Notes under the pieces: generated by a model | What the model was told of the DNA's origin: nothing | What the model saw: only the letters and a program-made list of their open reading frames with translations | The model's database searches: none | In this document: positions 1 through 7,424 of the stretch, piece after piece | How positions within the stretch are numbered: the stretch's first letter is position 1 | Layout: the number at the start of each line of letters is the position of its first letter | Source of the DNA: Martinezella tropici | Lineage (GTDB): Bacteria; Pseudomonadota; Alphaproteobacteria; Rhizobiales; Rhizobiaceae | Reading direction: 5' to 3' | DNA: 64,000 bases | Assembly: GCA_000799755.1 (NCBI GenBank) | Contig: JUHI01000005.1 | Coordinates: forward strand, 310,001-374,000 | Program-made: the position numbers and the translations under genes

Positions 1-786
1 CGGCAGGCTAGCCATCGTTGCCGCCGCCATCAACGGTCCCCAAAGCGTGCCTTCCGACGTCATGAACATCTGGATGCCGATCTGGATCACGCTGTTTTCC
101 GGCGTGCGGGAGAGAAGCAGCGGCCAGAAATACTCGTTCCAGGTCGAGATGAAGATCAGGATGGCGAGCGAGGCGATGGTGCCGCGCAGGTTGGGCGCGA
201 TTACCTCCCAGAGGATGCGCCAGCTGCCGGCACCATCCATGCGGGCGGCCTCAAGCACCTCGTTCGGAAAGCTGCGCATGGTCTGCAGCAGCAGCAATAT
301 CGCAAGAGCGGATGCAAAATGCGGCAGAATCAGAGCGGTGACGCTGTCGAGCAGGCCGAGATTGGCGACGATCAGATAATTCGGGATCATCACGACCTGC
401 AGCGGCACCAGCCAGGTGAGCGCGATGAGGATATGGACGATGCGGTCGCCGGGGAAGCGCCAGCGCGCAAAAGCATAAGCCGCGAGCAATCCGGTGAGAA
501 GCTGAATGATTGTCACAACTGCCGACACGACCAGCGTGTTGACCAGCATCCGCCCGATCGGGATGGCGTTCAGCGCGTAGACGTAATTGTCGAGCGACGC
601 CGCAGTCGGCCAGATGCTCTTTTCGAAGACCCGATTGGCCGGCCGCAGCGATGTTACGATCATCCAGTAAACCGGGAACAGGCAGAAGAACGACAGGGCG
701 ATCATGATCGCATGACCGGCGATCTTCTCGACCCCGAGCATGGTGGTGCCGCGCCGGCGCGGCCGCGTGAGGACATCAATTGTCAT
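1..786 (-). CDS. ABC transporter permease, MalG/UgpE type (3' end outside window)
   Basis: Second inner-membrane permease of a carbohydrate-type (CUT1) importer. The minus-strand frame is open for 262 codons to the window edge, so the C-terminus is missing. It has hydrophobic segments typical of the family and the EAA loop, read as EAARMDGAGSWRILWEVIAP, which contacts the ATPase. The chosen ATG overlaps the end of the preceding permease gene by 11 bases, implying translational coupling. It follows the binding-protein and first permease genes at 776-3132. An ATPase gene should lie beyond the window edge. The substrate is unknown, but the phosphodiesterase in the same operon suggests a sugar- or glycerol-phosphodiester. 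Confidence 0.9.
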   Translation of the reverse strand, partial: MTIDVLTRPRRRGTTMLGVEKIAGHAIMIALSFFCLFPVYWMIVTSLRPANRVFEKSIWPTAASLDNYVYALNAIPIGRMLVNTLVVSAVVTIIQLLTGLLAAYAFARWRFPGDRIVHILIALTWLVPLQVVMIPNYLIVANLGLLDSVTALILPHFASALAILLLLQTMRSFPNEVLEAARMDGAGSWRILWEVIAPNLRGTIASLAILIFISTWNEYFWPLLLSRTPENSVIQIGIQMFMTSEGTLWGPLMAAATMASLP

Positions 787-1714
787 AGAAGGAAAACCTG
801 TCGATCAGCCAGAACAGAACATAGGCCAGCATGCCGAAACCGATGAAGAGGACAACGGCAGCGGCCGAACTCCAGCCGACCGAAAGGCTGGAAAAGCCGA
901 AATCCCAGAGCAGATAGTAGATGTTGGTCGTCGCCCCGAGCGGGCCGCCGCCCGTCAGCACGTTGATATAGGAAAAGCTCCACTGCGCCCCGAGCAGGAT
1001 GGTCATCATAACGAGAAACAGAATGGTCGAGCTGAGGAGCGGCAGGCGGATATCCCGAATGATCGCCCAGCGGCTGGCGCCGTCCATGCGGGCGGCCTCG
1101 ATCAGCGACGGGTTGATATTGGCATTGGCGGCTGAAAGGATCAGCGTCGAAAAGCCGATCAGCTTCCAGCCGGTGAGCACGATGATCGTCCAGATGGCGA
1201 TCTTCGGGTCTTGCAGAAAACGTGGCGCCATGATGCCCATCGCCTTCAAGGTTACGAAGACCATGCCGTGACCGGGGTCAAGCAACCAGCGCCACAGGAC
1301 CGCGGCGACGACGGGAGCGACGATCATCGGCACGAAGATCATCGCCCGGTAAATGTTGCGCGAGCGCGCCGGCAGGTCGGCCGTGAAGATGGCGATCGCC
1401 AGCGGCAGGAGGACAGCGAGCGGCAAGAGGCCGACGACGTAAATCCCGGTATTGCGGAGCGCCTGCCAGAATTTCGGCAGCGAGAATATATTGAGGTAGT
1501 TTGTCCAGCCGACGAAGGTCATCGGCGAGGTCGCCAGCATGTTCCATTCGTAGAAGCTCAGCCGGAAGGCATCGATCAGCGGCCAGTAGATCCAGAGGAG
1601 AAAGGTGGCGATGGCGGGCGACAGATAGAGCCACGGCAGATAGCCGCGCCTGCGGGCCTGACGCGGCCGGCTCGTTGCGGCCGGCGCTGTGGTGGAGGCG
1701 GTTATCGTGGTCAT
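776..1714 (-). CDS. ABC transporter permease, MalF/UgpA type
   Basis: First inner-membrane permease of the CUT1 importer encoded at 1-3132. About 312 residues with six predicted membrane segments. The first segment follows a basic N-terminus (RRRGYLPWLYLSPA). The EAA loop near the C-terminal third reads EAARMDGASRWAIIRDIRLP. The start is uncertain: ATG at 1714 is used here, but an in-frame ATG at 1741 or TTG at 1762 is possible and none has a convincing ribosome-binding site. The gene lies downstream of the binding-protein gene, from which it is separated by a strong stem-loop. Confidence 0.9.
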   Translation of the reverse strand: MTTITASTTAPAATSRPRQARRRGYLPWLYLSPAIATFLLWIYWPLIDAFRLSFYEWNMLATSPMTFVGWTNYLNIFSLPKFWQALRNTGIYVVGLLPLAVLLPLAIAIFTADLPARSRNIYRAMIFVPMIVAPVVAAVLWRWLLDPGHGMVFVTLKAMGIMAPRFLQDPKIAIWTIIVLTGWKLIGFSTLILSAANANINPSLIEAARMDGASRWAIIRDIRLPLLSSTILFLVMMTILLGAQWSFSYINVLTGGGPLGATTNIYYLLWDFGFSSLSVGWSSAAAVVLFIGFGMLAYVLFWLIDRFSFYDN

Positions 1715-1784
1715 AGTGCGCTTGCCTGCCCCGTCTCTCATGACGCGCCGTTGCGAGTTCAAGGATATTGTTCGGTCTTGCGAG

Positions 1785-1814
1785 ATCTCCTCCCGCGATC
1801 GAGCGGGAGGAGAT
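1785..1814 (-). promoter_or_regulatory. stem-loop between binding-protein and permease genes
   Basis: A perfect 12-bp inverted repeat (ATCTCCTCCCGC, 6-nt loop, GCGGGAGGAGAT) sits 10 nt after the stop of the binding-protein gene and before the permease gene on the minus strand. There is no U-tract, so it is more likely an mRNA-stabilising or attenuating hairpin than a full terminator. This placement is known for binding-protein-dependent operons such as malE-malF, where a hairpin keeps the binding-protein message abundant. Confidence 0.6.
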
Positions 1815-1824
1815 TGTCATCGGC

Positions 1825-3132
1825 TCAGTTGGTGCTCGCCGGCATCAGCGCCTGGGCGGTATCCTGAGCAGCCTTCATCGCCTCGGCGGGATCACCGCCG
1901 CCGAACACAGCCTGCTCGGCGCCGTCCATCATCGCCTTGGCAACCTGGCGATAGTTGGGGCCGGGGAAGGATTCCCAAGGCTCCAGCGCTTCCAGCTGTT
2001 TGAGGTTCGGCTGGACGAGCGGATGCTCCTTCACCCAGTTGCCGAGATATTGCGGATCGTTGACGATATCGGTGCGCAGCGGCAGATAGCCGATCTCCGA
2101 CGTGATGACCGTATAGGCGTGCTTTGATGTCATAAACTTCATCAGTTCCCAGGCAGCACGCTGCTTGAGCGGATCGGCGCTCATGATGACGAGCGCGCTA
2201 CCGGAATTGTTCGGCCGTACCGGCTTGTCGCCGAAGCGCGGCATGGTCGTGGCGCGCAGGTCGAAATTGCCGGTGGCGCCCTTGACGAGATAGGCCTGGA
2301 TGGCCGATGTCTGCAAGTACATGCCGACCGTTCCGGCAGCCATGCCGTCCATCGCGGCATTGAGGTCGAGATTGGAATAGACGCCTGATGTGTAGAGGTC
2401 GTGCAGCATCGACACCGCTTCGACCGCTGCCGGATCGGCAAAGGTCAGCTTCTTACGGTCGGTCGAAAGCACGTCGCCATTGTTGGAGCGAATGAGGCCC
2501 TGAAACAGCCAGTCGCCCGCGGACGGTCCGAAAATACCGGTGGCGAGGCCATCCTGTCCAGTCTTGTCAACGATCGCCTTGGCGGCAACCTTGACCTCGG
2601 CCCAGGTTTGCGGGGGATGATCGGGATCAAGACCTGCCTTGCGGAACAGATCGGCATTGTAAAACAGAACCGGCGTCGAGAAAGTATAGGCAAGCCCGTA
2701 GGTCTTACCGTTATAGACGCCGAGTTTCAGGCCCTTCGGAGACATGCCTTCGAAATGAGCGCGGAGTTCTTCGGCCGGAACCACATCCTCAAGCGCCACG
2801 GCGCCGAGATTGTTGACGAAGAAATCCAGATCGGAAAACACCATCTGGGCGATGTCGGGCCCGTGGCCGGCGGCGACGTCGGCCTGGATACGGGTGCTGA
2901 TATCGGACGACGGAACCCCGACGCCGTTGACCTTGACGTTGGGATTTGCGGCTTCAAACTCGGCGATCAGCCGCTTGGTGGCGGCAGCGCCGTTTCCGGT
3001 CGAGGCGAGATTGTAGTTGTAATAGTTGATGGTAACGGGCGTGTCGACCTTGGCCGGGATCTCGCTGGCAAGGGATACTGACGCGAGCGTCGCAAAGGCG
3101 ATGCCGGCGCCGAGGAACAGTCTGCGTTTCAT
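1825..3132 (-). CDS. ABC transporter substrate-binding protein, sugar/glycerol-phosphate type (family 1)
   Basis: Periplasmic binding protein of the importer, 435 residues. It begins with a secretory signal peptide (MKRRLFLGAGIAFATLASVS, cleavage near ASE). The mature protein has the layout of MalE/UgpB-like family 1 proteins. The ATG at 3132 is chosen because it opens the signal peptide and follows GGGAGATTTCCAGG. Longer in-frame extensions upstream lie inside the phosphodiesterase gene and are not supported. The gene is the second of the operon that starts with the metallophosphoesterase at 4021. The ligand cannot be named from sequence. Confidence 0.92.
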   Translation of the reverse strand: MKRRLFLGAGIAFATLASVSLASEIPAKVDTPVTINYYNYNLASTGNGAAATKRLIAEFEAANPNVKVNGVGVPSSDISTRIQADVAAGHGPDIAQMVFSDLDFFVNNLGAVALEDVVPAEELRAHFEGMSPKGLKLGVYNGKTYGLAYTFSTPVLFYNADLFRKAGLDPDHPPQTWAEVKVAAKAIVDKTGQDGLATGIFGPSAGDWLFQGLIRSNNGDVLSTDRKKLTFADPAAVEAVSMLHDLYTSGVYSNLDLNAAMDGMAAGTVGMYLQTSAIQAYLVKGATGNFDLRATTMPRFGDKPVRPNNSGSALVIMSADPLKQRAAWELMKFMTSKHAYTVITSEIGYLPLRTDIVNDPQYLGNWVKEHPLVQPNLKQLEALEPWESFPGPNYRQVAKAMMDGAEQAVFGGGDPAEAMKAAQDTAQALMPASTN

Positions 3133-3148
3133 CCTGGAAATCTCCCGA

Positions 3149-4021
3149 TCATTCGGCAGCGGCGAGTGCCGCCTGCTCTTCGTATTTCTTGATGATGTCG
3201 GCCATGTCGGTGAAGGAGAAGCTATGCAGCTCGCGGCGTTCGGCAGGCTGCGGCACGAAGGAAACCGTAAGGCCGGATGGGCGCACTGCGCCGATCGCGA
3301 AGGATGCGCCCGACAGCATGCGCAGGCCTTCATGCAGATAAAGGACATCGGTCGCCGCATGCTGGCCGATGCCAACGATGACAGGAATGCCGTACCAGTT
3401 GCTGACGCGGTCGAAATGGATATGGCCCGAAAGAATGCCGATGATGTTGCGGCCCTCAAGCAGGCGACGCAGCTTTTCCGTGTCGGCGATGGCAAGTGAT
3501 TCCCATTCGAGATCGGCATTGGCGTCGAGCGCGGGGGCGTGGTGCATGACCATCAGCTTCGGCAGATCGGGATGGTTGGCAAGTTCGGCTTCAAGCCAGG
3601 CAAATTGCGAGGCTTCGAAGCTGCCACCGATCTTGAAGGGATGGCTGGAATCCATGACGATGATGTGGATGCCATCGATGACGGCGGCATGGTCGTAAGG
3701 GGCGCCAAGGTCCTCGGTACGGTCGGTCATGGCCTTGTAGAAGCCGTCGCGCTTGTCATGATTGCCAAGCGCGTAGAGCACGGGGACATCGAGTTCGGCT
3801 TGCGCCATAATGCGCTTCAGTTCCTCATAGGAGCCGACGTCGCCGCGATTGGTGAGATCGCCGCTCGCGATCACGAAGCGCGGTGGCGGCGTCAGCCGTT
3901 TGACGTCGGCGAGAATCGCGACCAGCGTCTTCGACGTCTCGGAGTAAAGGTGATCGTCCTTTACCGTGGGGTCAGAGATATGCAGATCGGTGAGGTGAAC
4001 GAAGGTCGTATGGGCCGTCAT
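3149..4021 (-). CDS. calcineurin-like phosphodiesterase (GpdQ/Icc type)
   Basis: Metallophosphoesterase of 290 residues, cytoplasmic as it has no signal peptide. All blocks of the dinuclear-metal family are present: D12-x-H14 (LTDLH), GD at 54-55, GNHD at 86-89, the histidine pair at 160-161 and GHIH at 199-202. The family includes cAMP phosphodiesterase CpdA/Icc and glycerophosphodiesterase GpdQ. Start at ATG 4021 follows GAAGGAAACC. It is the first gene of an operon with an ABC importer, so the likely job is hydrolysis of an imported phosphodiester; that is inference. A TetR gene diverges from it, with a palindromic operator in the shared control region. Confidence 0.88.
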   Translation of the reverse strand: MTAHTTFVHLTDLHISDPTVKDDHLYSETSKTLVAILADVKRLTPPPRFVIASGDLTNRGDVGSYEELKRIMAQAELDVPVLYALGNHDKRDGFYKAMTDRTEDLGAPYDHAAVIDGIHIIVMDSSHPFKIGGSFEASQFAWLEAELANHPDLPKLMVMHHAPALDANADLEWESLAIADTEKLRRLLEGRNIIGILSGHIHFDRVSNWYGIPVIVGIGQHAATDVLYLHEGLRMLSGASFAIGAVRPSGLTVSFVPQPAERRELHSFSFTDMADIIKKYEEQAALAAAE

Positions 4022-4119
4022 GACGTCGGTTTCCTTCTGCGTCGTGCGCTTTCCGGTGGATGCATTGCAAAGGCGCTTGCCTGTTTGACGGCACACCGAT
4101 ACACAGGGGACATGACAGG

Positions 4120-4137
4120 TGAATGAAGGTTCATTCA
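4120..4137. promoter_or_regulatory. TetR-type operator palindrome
   Basis: Perfect 8+8 bp inverted repeat with a 2-bp centre: TGAATGAAGGTTCATTCA. This is the size and style of TetR/AcrR operators. It lies at the very start of the tetR-family gene (immediately after a possible GTG start at 4119, just before the ATG at 4140) and about 100 bp upstream of the divergent phosphodiesterase gene. Binding here would repress the regulator itself and probably the transporter operon. Confidence 0.75.
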
Positions 4138-4139
4138 GA

Positions 4140-4727
4140 ATGGAATTAGACCCCGCCCGGCGCGAACGCATTCTCGATGCCGCCGCCAAATTGATCGTCG
4201 AAAACGGTCTGCAATGTTCGATGGCCGCCATTGCGGATTCAGCCGGCGTAGCAACCGGATCGATCTATAACTACTTCAAATCGAAGGACGATCTCATTCG
4301 CGGTGTCTATACGCGGCTGGCCGCGACCATCACGGCAAACCTTGTCCCGTCCCCTGCCGATCCGGGTGGCCCTCGCGAACGGATCATGCGCTATATCTAC
4401 GATTATATTGATTTCATATGGCGGGATCGGCAGCGGGCGCTGCTGTTTGAATATCTCTCCAATGTGCCGCTGGTATCGGGCGCGGAATTGAGCGCAACCT
4501 TCGACGAAGTGACGCAATACTCGATCGGGTTGATGCGTGAAGCACAGGCGGCAGGCCTGCTACTCGATCTGCCGGCGGCAACGATGTCGGGCTATATCGG
4601 CGGCGGCATTCGCAATACGCTAAAATGGCGCCGCTTCAATCCCGCACCCCTGTCGGATCACGAACGAGACGAGATCGCCCTCATGTCCTGGAACGCGATT
4701 GCGGCTCTATCCGCAAGAGGGCGCTGA
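4140..4727 (+). CDS. TetR/AcrR family transcriptional regulator
   Basis: 195-residue repressor. The N-terminal helix-turn-helix is clear (RERILDAAAKLIVENG, then IADSAGVATGSIYNYFKSKD), and the C-terminal part is the variable ligand domain. Two starts are possible. ATG 4140 has GAAGG 10 nt upstream, inside the operator. GTG 4119 has AGGGGA 8 nt upstream and would put the operator inside the coding region. ATG 4140 gives the usual N-terminus and is used. It is divergent from the phosphodiesterase/ABC importer operon and is its likely repressor. Confidence 0.9.
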   Translation: MELDPARRERILDAAAKLIVENGLQCSMAAIADSAGVATGSIYNYFKSKDDLIRGVYTRLAATITANLVPSPADPGGPRERIMRYIYDYIDFIWRDRQRALLFEYLSNVPLVSGAELSATFDEVTQYSIGLMREAQAAGLLLDLPAATMSGYIGGGIRNTLKWRRFNPAPLSDHERDEIALMSWNAIAALSARGR

Positions 4728-4823
4728 ATTTCACAAAGCAGGATTGAATAGCGACCAAGGCCACGGATACCGCCTTGCCGACCCTTGAGGGCGATTTGCT
4801 TCTTCAGACCTCATAAGAGATCG

Positions 4824-6452
4824 TCAGATGCGCATCCGTGGCACATCGTTGGGATCGAGGCGCAGCTCGATCAGCACTGGGCGGTTGCGATTTCTGATGG
4901 CATGCAGAGCGCCTTCAAGCTCGCCGGCGGAGCTGACCGCAACGCCGTGCCCACCCAGCGCGGTCGCAACCTCGGCGAATGAAGGCCAGTCGAACTGCGT
5001 GAGGCCAGGGTCCATCTTCCGGTCGCGAAACTGTATGTGTTCGGCGCCATAGGCAGAATCGTTGCAGACGATGACGATCAGGTCCTGACCGAGACGGACG
5101 GCGGTGTTGAACTCGTTGACGCCGCTCATCATGAAACCGCCATCTCCGGTGAAGAGAGCAACCGGCCGATCCGGAGCGGCAACGCTTGCGCCGATCGCTT
5201 CCTGCAATCCAAGACCGATCGAGCCGAAATTCGCCGTCACGACGAAACTGCGGGGATCGCTGACCGAGATCCGGCACCAGACTTCCGTCATGAAGCGCCC
5301 GCCGTCCGTCACAAGCACCCTGTCTTTCGGCAAGGCCTTTTCCAACTCCTCGAGCGCCGCGATATAGTTCACATATCCCGCATTCGTCTTGTCGCGCTGG
5401 TCGCGGGGATGAGTGGTGAGCGAGGGTATATCCAGCTCGCGCGTAAAACCGCTCGGCGGAATTTCCGCCTCGTCCAGCCAATGGACGAAATTGTCTGCCG
5501 TCAGGCCCGCATCGGCGACCAGAGCCGCATCCGGATGGATATTCTTGCCAATGGCGCGTGCGTCCATATCGATCTGGACGACGCGCTTGCCCTTCAGGAG
5601 CTTCCCCCTGTCGGTGGTAAAATCATGCAGCCCGGCTCCAAAGCAGATCAGGCAATCGCTCTTGGCGATGAGATCATAGGCAGCCGGCGTGCTGAGCGTG
5701 CCGAAAATATCCATATTGTAGGGATGACCGCCGAACAGTCCCTTTGCTTTCAAGGTTGTCGCAAGCGGTGCTTCCAGCCGATCGGCCAGACGGATAAGTT
5801 GATCGCGCGCGTCGCAAGCGCCACCCCCTGCAAGGATGAGCGGGCGTTTTGACGAGGCGATCATGCCGATCGCCTTGTCCAGTGCGTCCCCCTCGGGCAC
5901 ATATCCTGGAGCATCGAAGACTTCGAAAACAGCCCTTTCGTGAACCTGCTCACACCACATGAAATCGGCCGGCATGTTCAAGACGATCGGGCGCCGCTCG
6001 ACCCGGGCGCGATAGAATGCGCGCGCGACGTCCCAGGTGGCGGTCTCCGGCGAGCGCATCTGCTCGAAGCCGGCGCCTGTTGCCTTGACGACCTCGCGCT
6101 GATCGATGCTTTGCAGGTGATGCGGATTGGCGACTGGAGTGTCGCCCGCGAGAAGCACCATGGGGATAGAGCCGCGAGCGCCTTCCGTGAGGGCGGTGAC
6201 GCAATTGGTCAATGCCGGACCGTGGGTCACACTCGCCACGCCGATCTTGCCCGACACATGTGCATAGGCGAGCGCCATCAAAACCGAGCTTCCCTCATGC
6301 GCCGCCGGCACGAACCGGCCGCCGCACCCGCGCACATAGTGGTCGATCATGAACAGGTTCGCATCGCCCATCAGACCGAACATCGTACCGACATCATGAT
6401 CGCACACAGCGCGCGCAATCGACTGATAAACATAGATCGCAGTCTCGGGCAT
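4824..6452 (-). CDS. thiamine pyrophosphate-dependent enzyme, acetolactate-synthase-like
   Basis: 542-residue member of the POX/ALS-type TPP family. The N-terminal PYR domain carries the cofactor-activating glutamate (E53 in AAHEGSS). A central nucleotide-fold domain follows. The C-terminal PP domain has the TPP/Mg motif GDGG at 436-439 and ND at 464-465. ATG 6452 is chosen because it follows GGGAGGGGAAATAGTCAAG; an upstream extension adds residues of no family character. Such enzymes decarboxylate or carboligate 2-oxo acids. The reaction here cannot be fixed, and no small regulatory subunit gene lies nearby, which argues against the biosynthetic acetolactate synthase. It stands alone. Confidence 0.88.
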   Translation of the reverse strand: MPETAIYVYQSIARAVCDHDVGTMFGLMGDANLFMIDHYVRGCGGRFVPAAHEGSSVLMALAYAHVSGKIGVASVTHGPALTNCVTALTEGARGSIPMVLLAGDTPVANPHHLQSIDQREVVKATGAGFEQMRSPETATWDVARAFYRARVERRPIVLNMPADFMWCEQVHERAVFEVFDAPGYVPEGDALDKAIGMIASSKRPLILAGGGACDARDQLIRLADRLEAPLATTLKAKGLFGGHPYNMDIFGTLSTPAAYDLIAKSDCLICFGAGLHDFTTDRGKLLKGKRVVQIDMDARAIGKNIHPDAALVADAGLTADNFVHWLDEAEIPPSGFTRELDIPSLTTHPRDQRDKTNAGYVNYIAALEELEKALPKDRVLVTDGGRFMTEVWCRISVSDPRSFVVTANFGSIGLGLQEAIGASVAAPDRPVALFTGDGGFMMSGVNEFNTAVRLGQDLIVIVCNDSAYGAEHIQFRDRKMDPGLTQFDWPSFAEVATALGGHGVAVSSAGELEGALHAIRNRNRPVLIELRLDPNDVPRMRI

Positions 6453-6727
6453 CTTGACTATTTCCCCTCCCACGGCGCAGCAGCCGGGCCAAATCATAGA
6501 TGCTCAGAATATCAGTAGAGACGCGCAAGAGGTGCGCAATTTTCAAACAGATTGACCCGTTAGACGCATGATTATTGGCACAATACCCCAAATTTCACAC
6601 GAATCATGCCGCCCCGACTTAGAATCTTTCGACGGTATGCAACTGACATTGCAAGCGCACGCCAAACCCCTATCGAGAACGCGAATGGGCTGTCTCAAGC
6701 CGGGAGAGAACAAGGGGGAGGAAGGCG

Positions 6728-6753
6728 GGGCGCCCGTGCCTCGGTAGGCGCCC
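6728..6753 (-). terminator. GC-rich hairpin after the small gene at 6773-7105
   Basis: Inverted repeat GGGCGCC / GGCGCCC with a 12-nt loop, 20 nt past the stop of the minus-strand small gene. No U-run follows, so termination is only possible. The rest of the gene-free stretch 6453-6772, which includes the promoter region of the TPP enzyme, shows nothing recognisable. Confidence 0.35.
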
Positions 6754-6772
6754 ATAACGGATATCGACGCTC

Positions 6773-7105
6773 CTATCGCGGGCGATATTGGCTCTCGTCG
6801 GCAAGTTTCAGCTTTGCGTCATCAAGCTTGTTGTAGGCGGCCTGTATGATATCGATATCGGCCGCATGGCCGATGCCGGCCAATTTGTAGAGCACGTCGC
6901 CGACGGCGATATCCACCCGTGGCTTGTTCTTCGAATATACCCTCTCGATCATCGGCTGGATCGCATCTTCGATCCCGCCGGCGGCGAAATAAAGCGCCAG
7001 GGCTCGATATAAAAACGCTTCTCGGCGATCACTCAGGTCCATCAGGGACTCGGTACCGACGCTCGATGCCAGCAGCTTCACCGCCTTGTTTTGATATTCG
7101 CTCAT
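6773..7105 (-). CDS. small hypothetical protein
   Basis: About 110 residues, soluble and largely helical, with no signal peptide and no motif I recognise. The composition and codon use look genuine (balanced, with DLSDRREAFLYRALALYF and DVLYKLAGIGHAADIDIIQAAY blocks). Start ATG 7105 has GGTGGGGG just upstream; ATG 7117 is also in frame. It is isolated between a TPP enzyme gene and a divergent permease gene. The helical repeats loosely suggest a small scaffold or regulator, but no function is claimed. Confidence 0.6.
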   Translation of the reverse strand: MSEYQNKAVKLLASSVGTESLMDLSDRREAFLYRALALYFAAGGIEDAIQPMIERVYSKNKPRVDIAVGDVLYKLAGIGHAADIDIIQAAYNKLDDAKLKLADESQYRPR

Positions 7106-7298
7106 GCCCCCACCCAAATCTTCTAAACGATACTCGAATCGGAAAATATACTATATGTTCCTGCACATATATTCTTTCGCGAGACTGAAGTCGTTGCAAC
7201 AACTGCGTTGCCGGTTATGCTGTCATGCGTTGTCCGTCGCAGATCGACCAGAGCGGGTTTTGGCAGTCGCCGACCTTCGTCCAATGCGAGATTGTGAC

Positions 7299-7339
7299 CC
7301 TTATCAAGGCCGTGGGGCGGGTGGCGCCTTACCGTAAGG
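7299..7339 (+). promoter_or_regulatory. possible leader RNA element or operator upstream of the NCS2 permease
   Basis: In the 320-nt gene-free stretch before the permease there are competing self-complementary pieces: CCTT-ATC-AAGG (7299-7309), AAGGC (7306-7310) versus GCCTT (7326-7330), and CCTTAC-C-GTAAGG (7327-7339). Mutually exclusive pairings ahead of a nucleobase transporter gene would fit a purine-type riboswitch, and the last item could equally be a protein operator. I could not match it to a named family from memory. Confidence 0.3.
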
Positions 7340-7424
7340 TGTTTCGCATTTTTTTATAAAGTCATCTGACGACACAGATCGTAACGTGCGACGCTCGTTT
7401 GGAGGAAACGAGAAACGCAAAGGT

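Noticed and set aside
6565..6590. TGGCAC followed by AT-rich sequence as a possible sigma-54 promoter
   Set aside because: The -12 TTGC element is missing at the required spacing.
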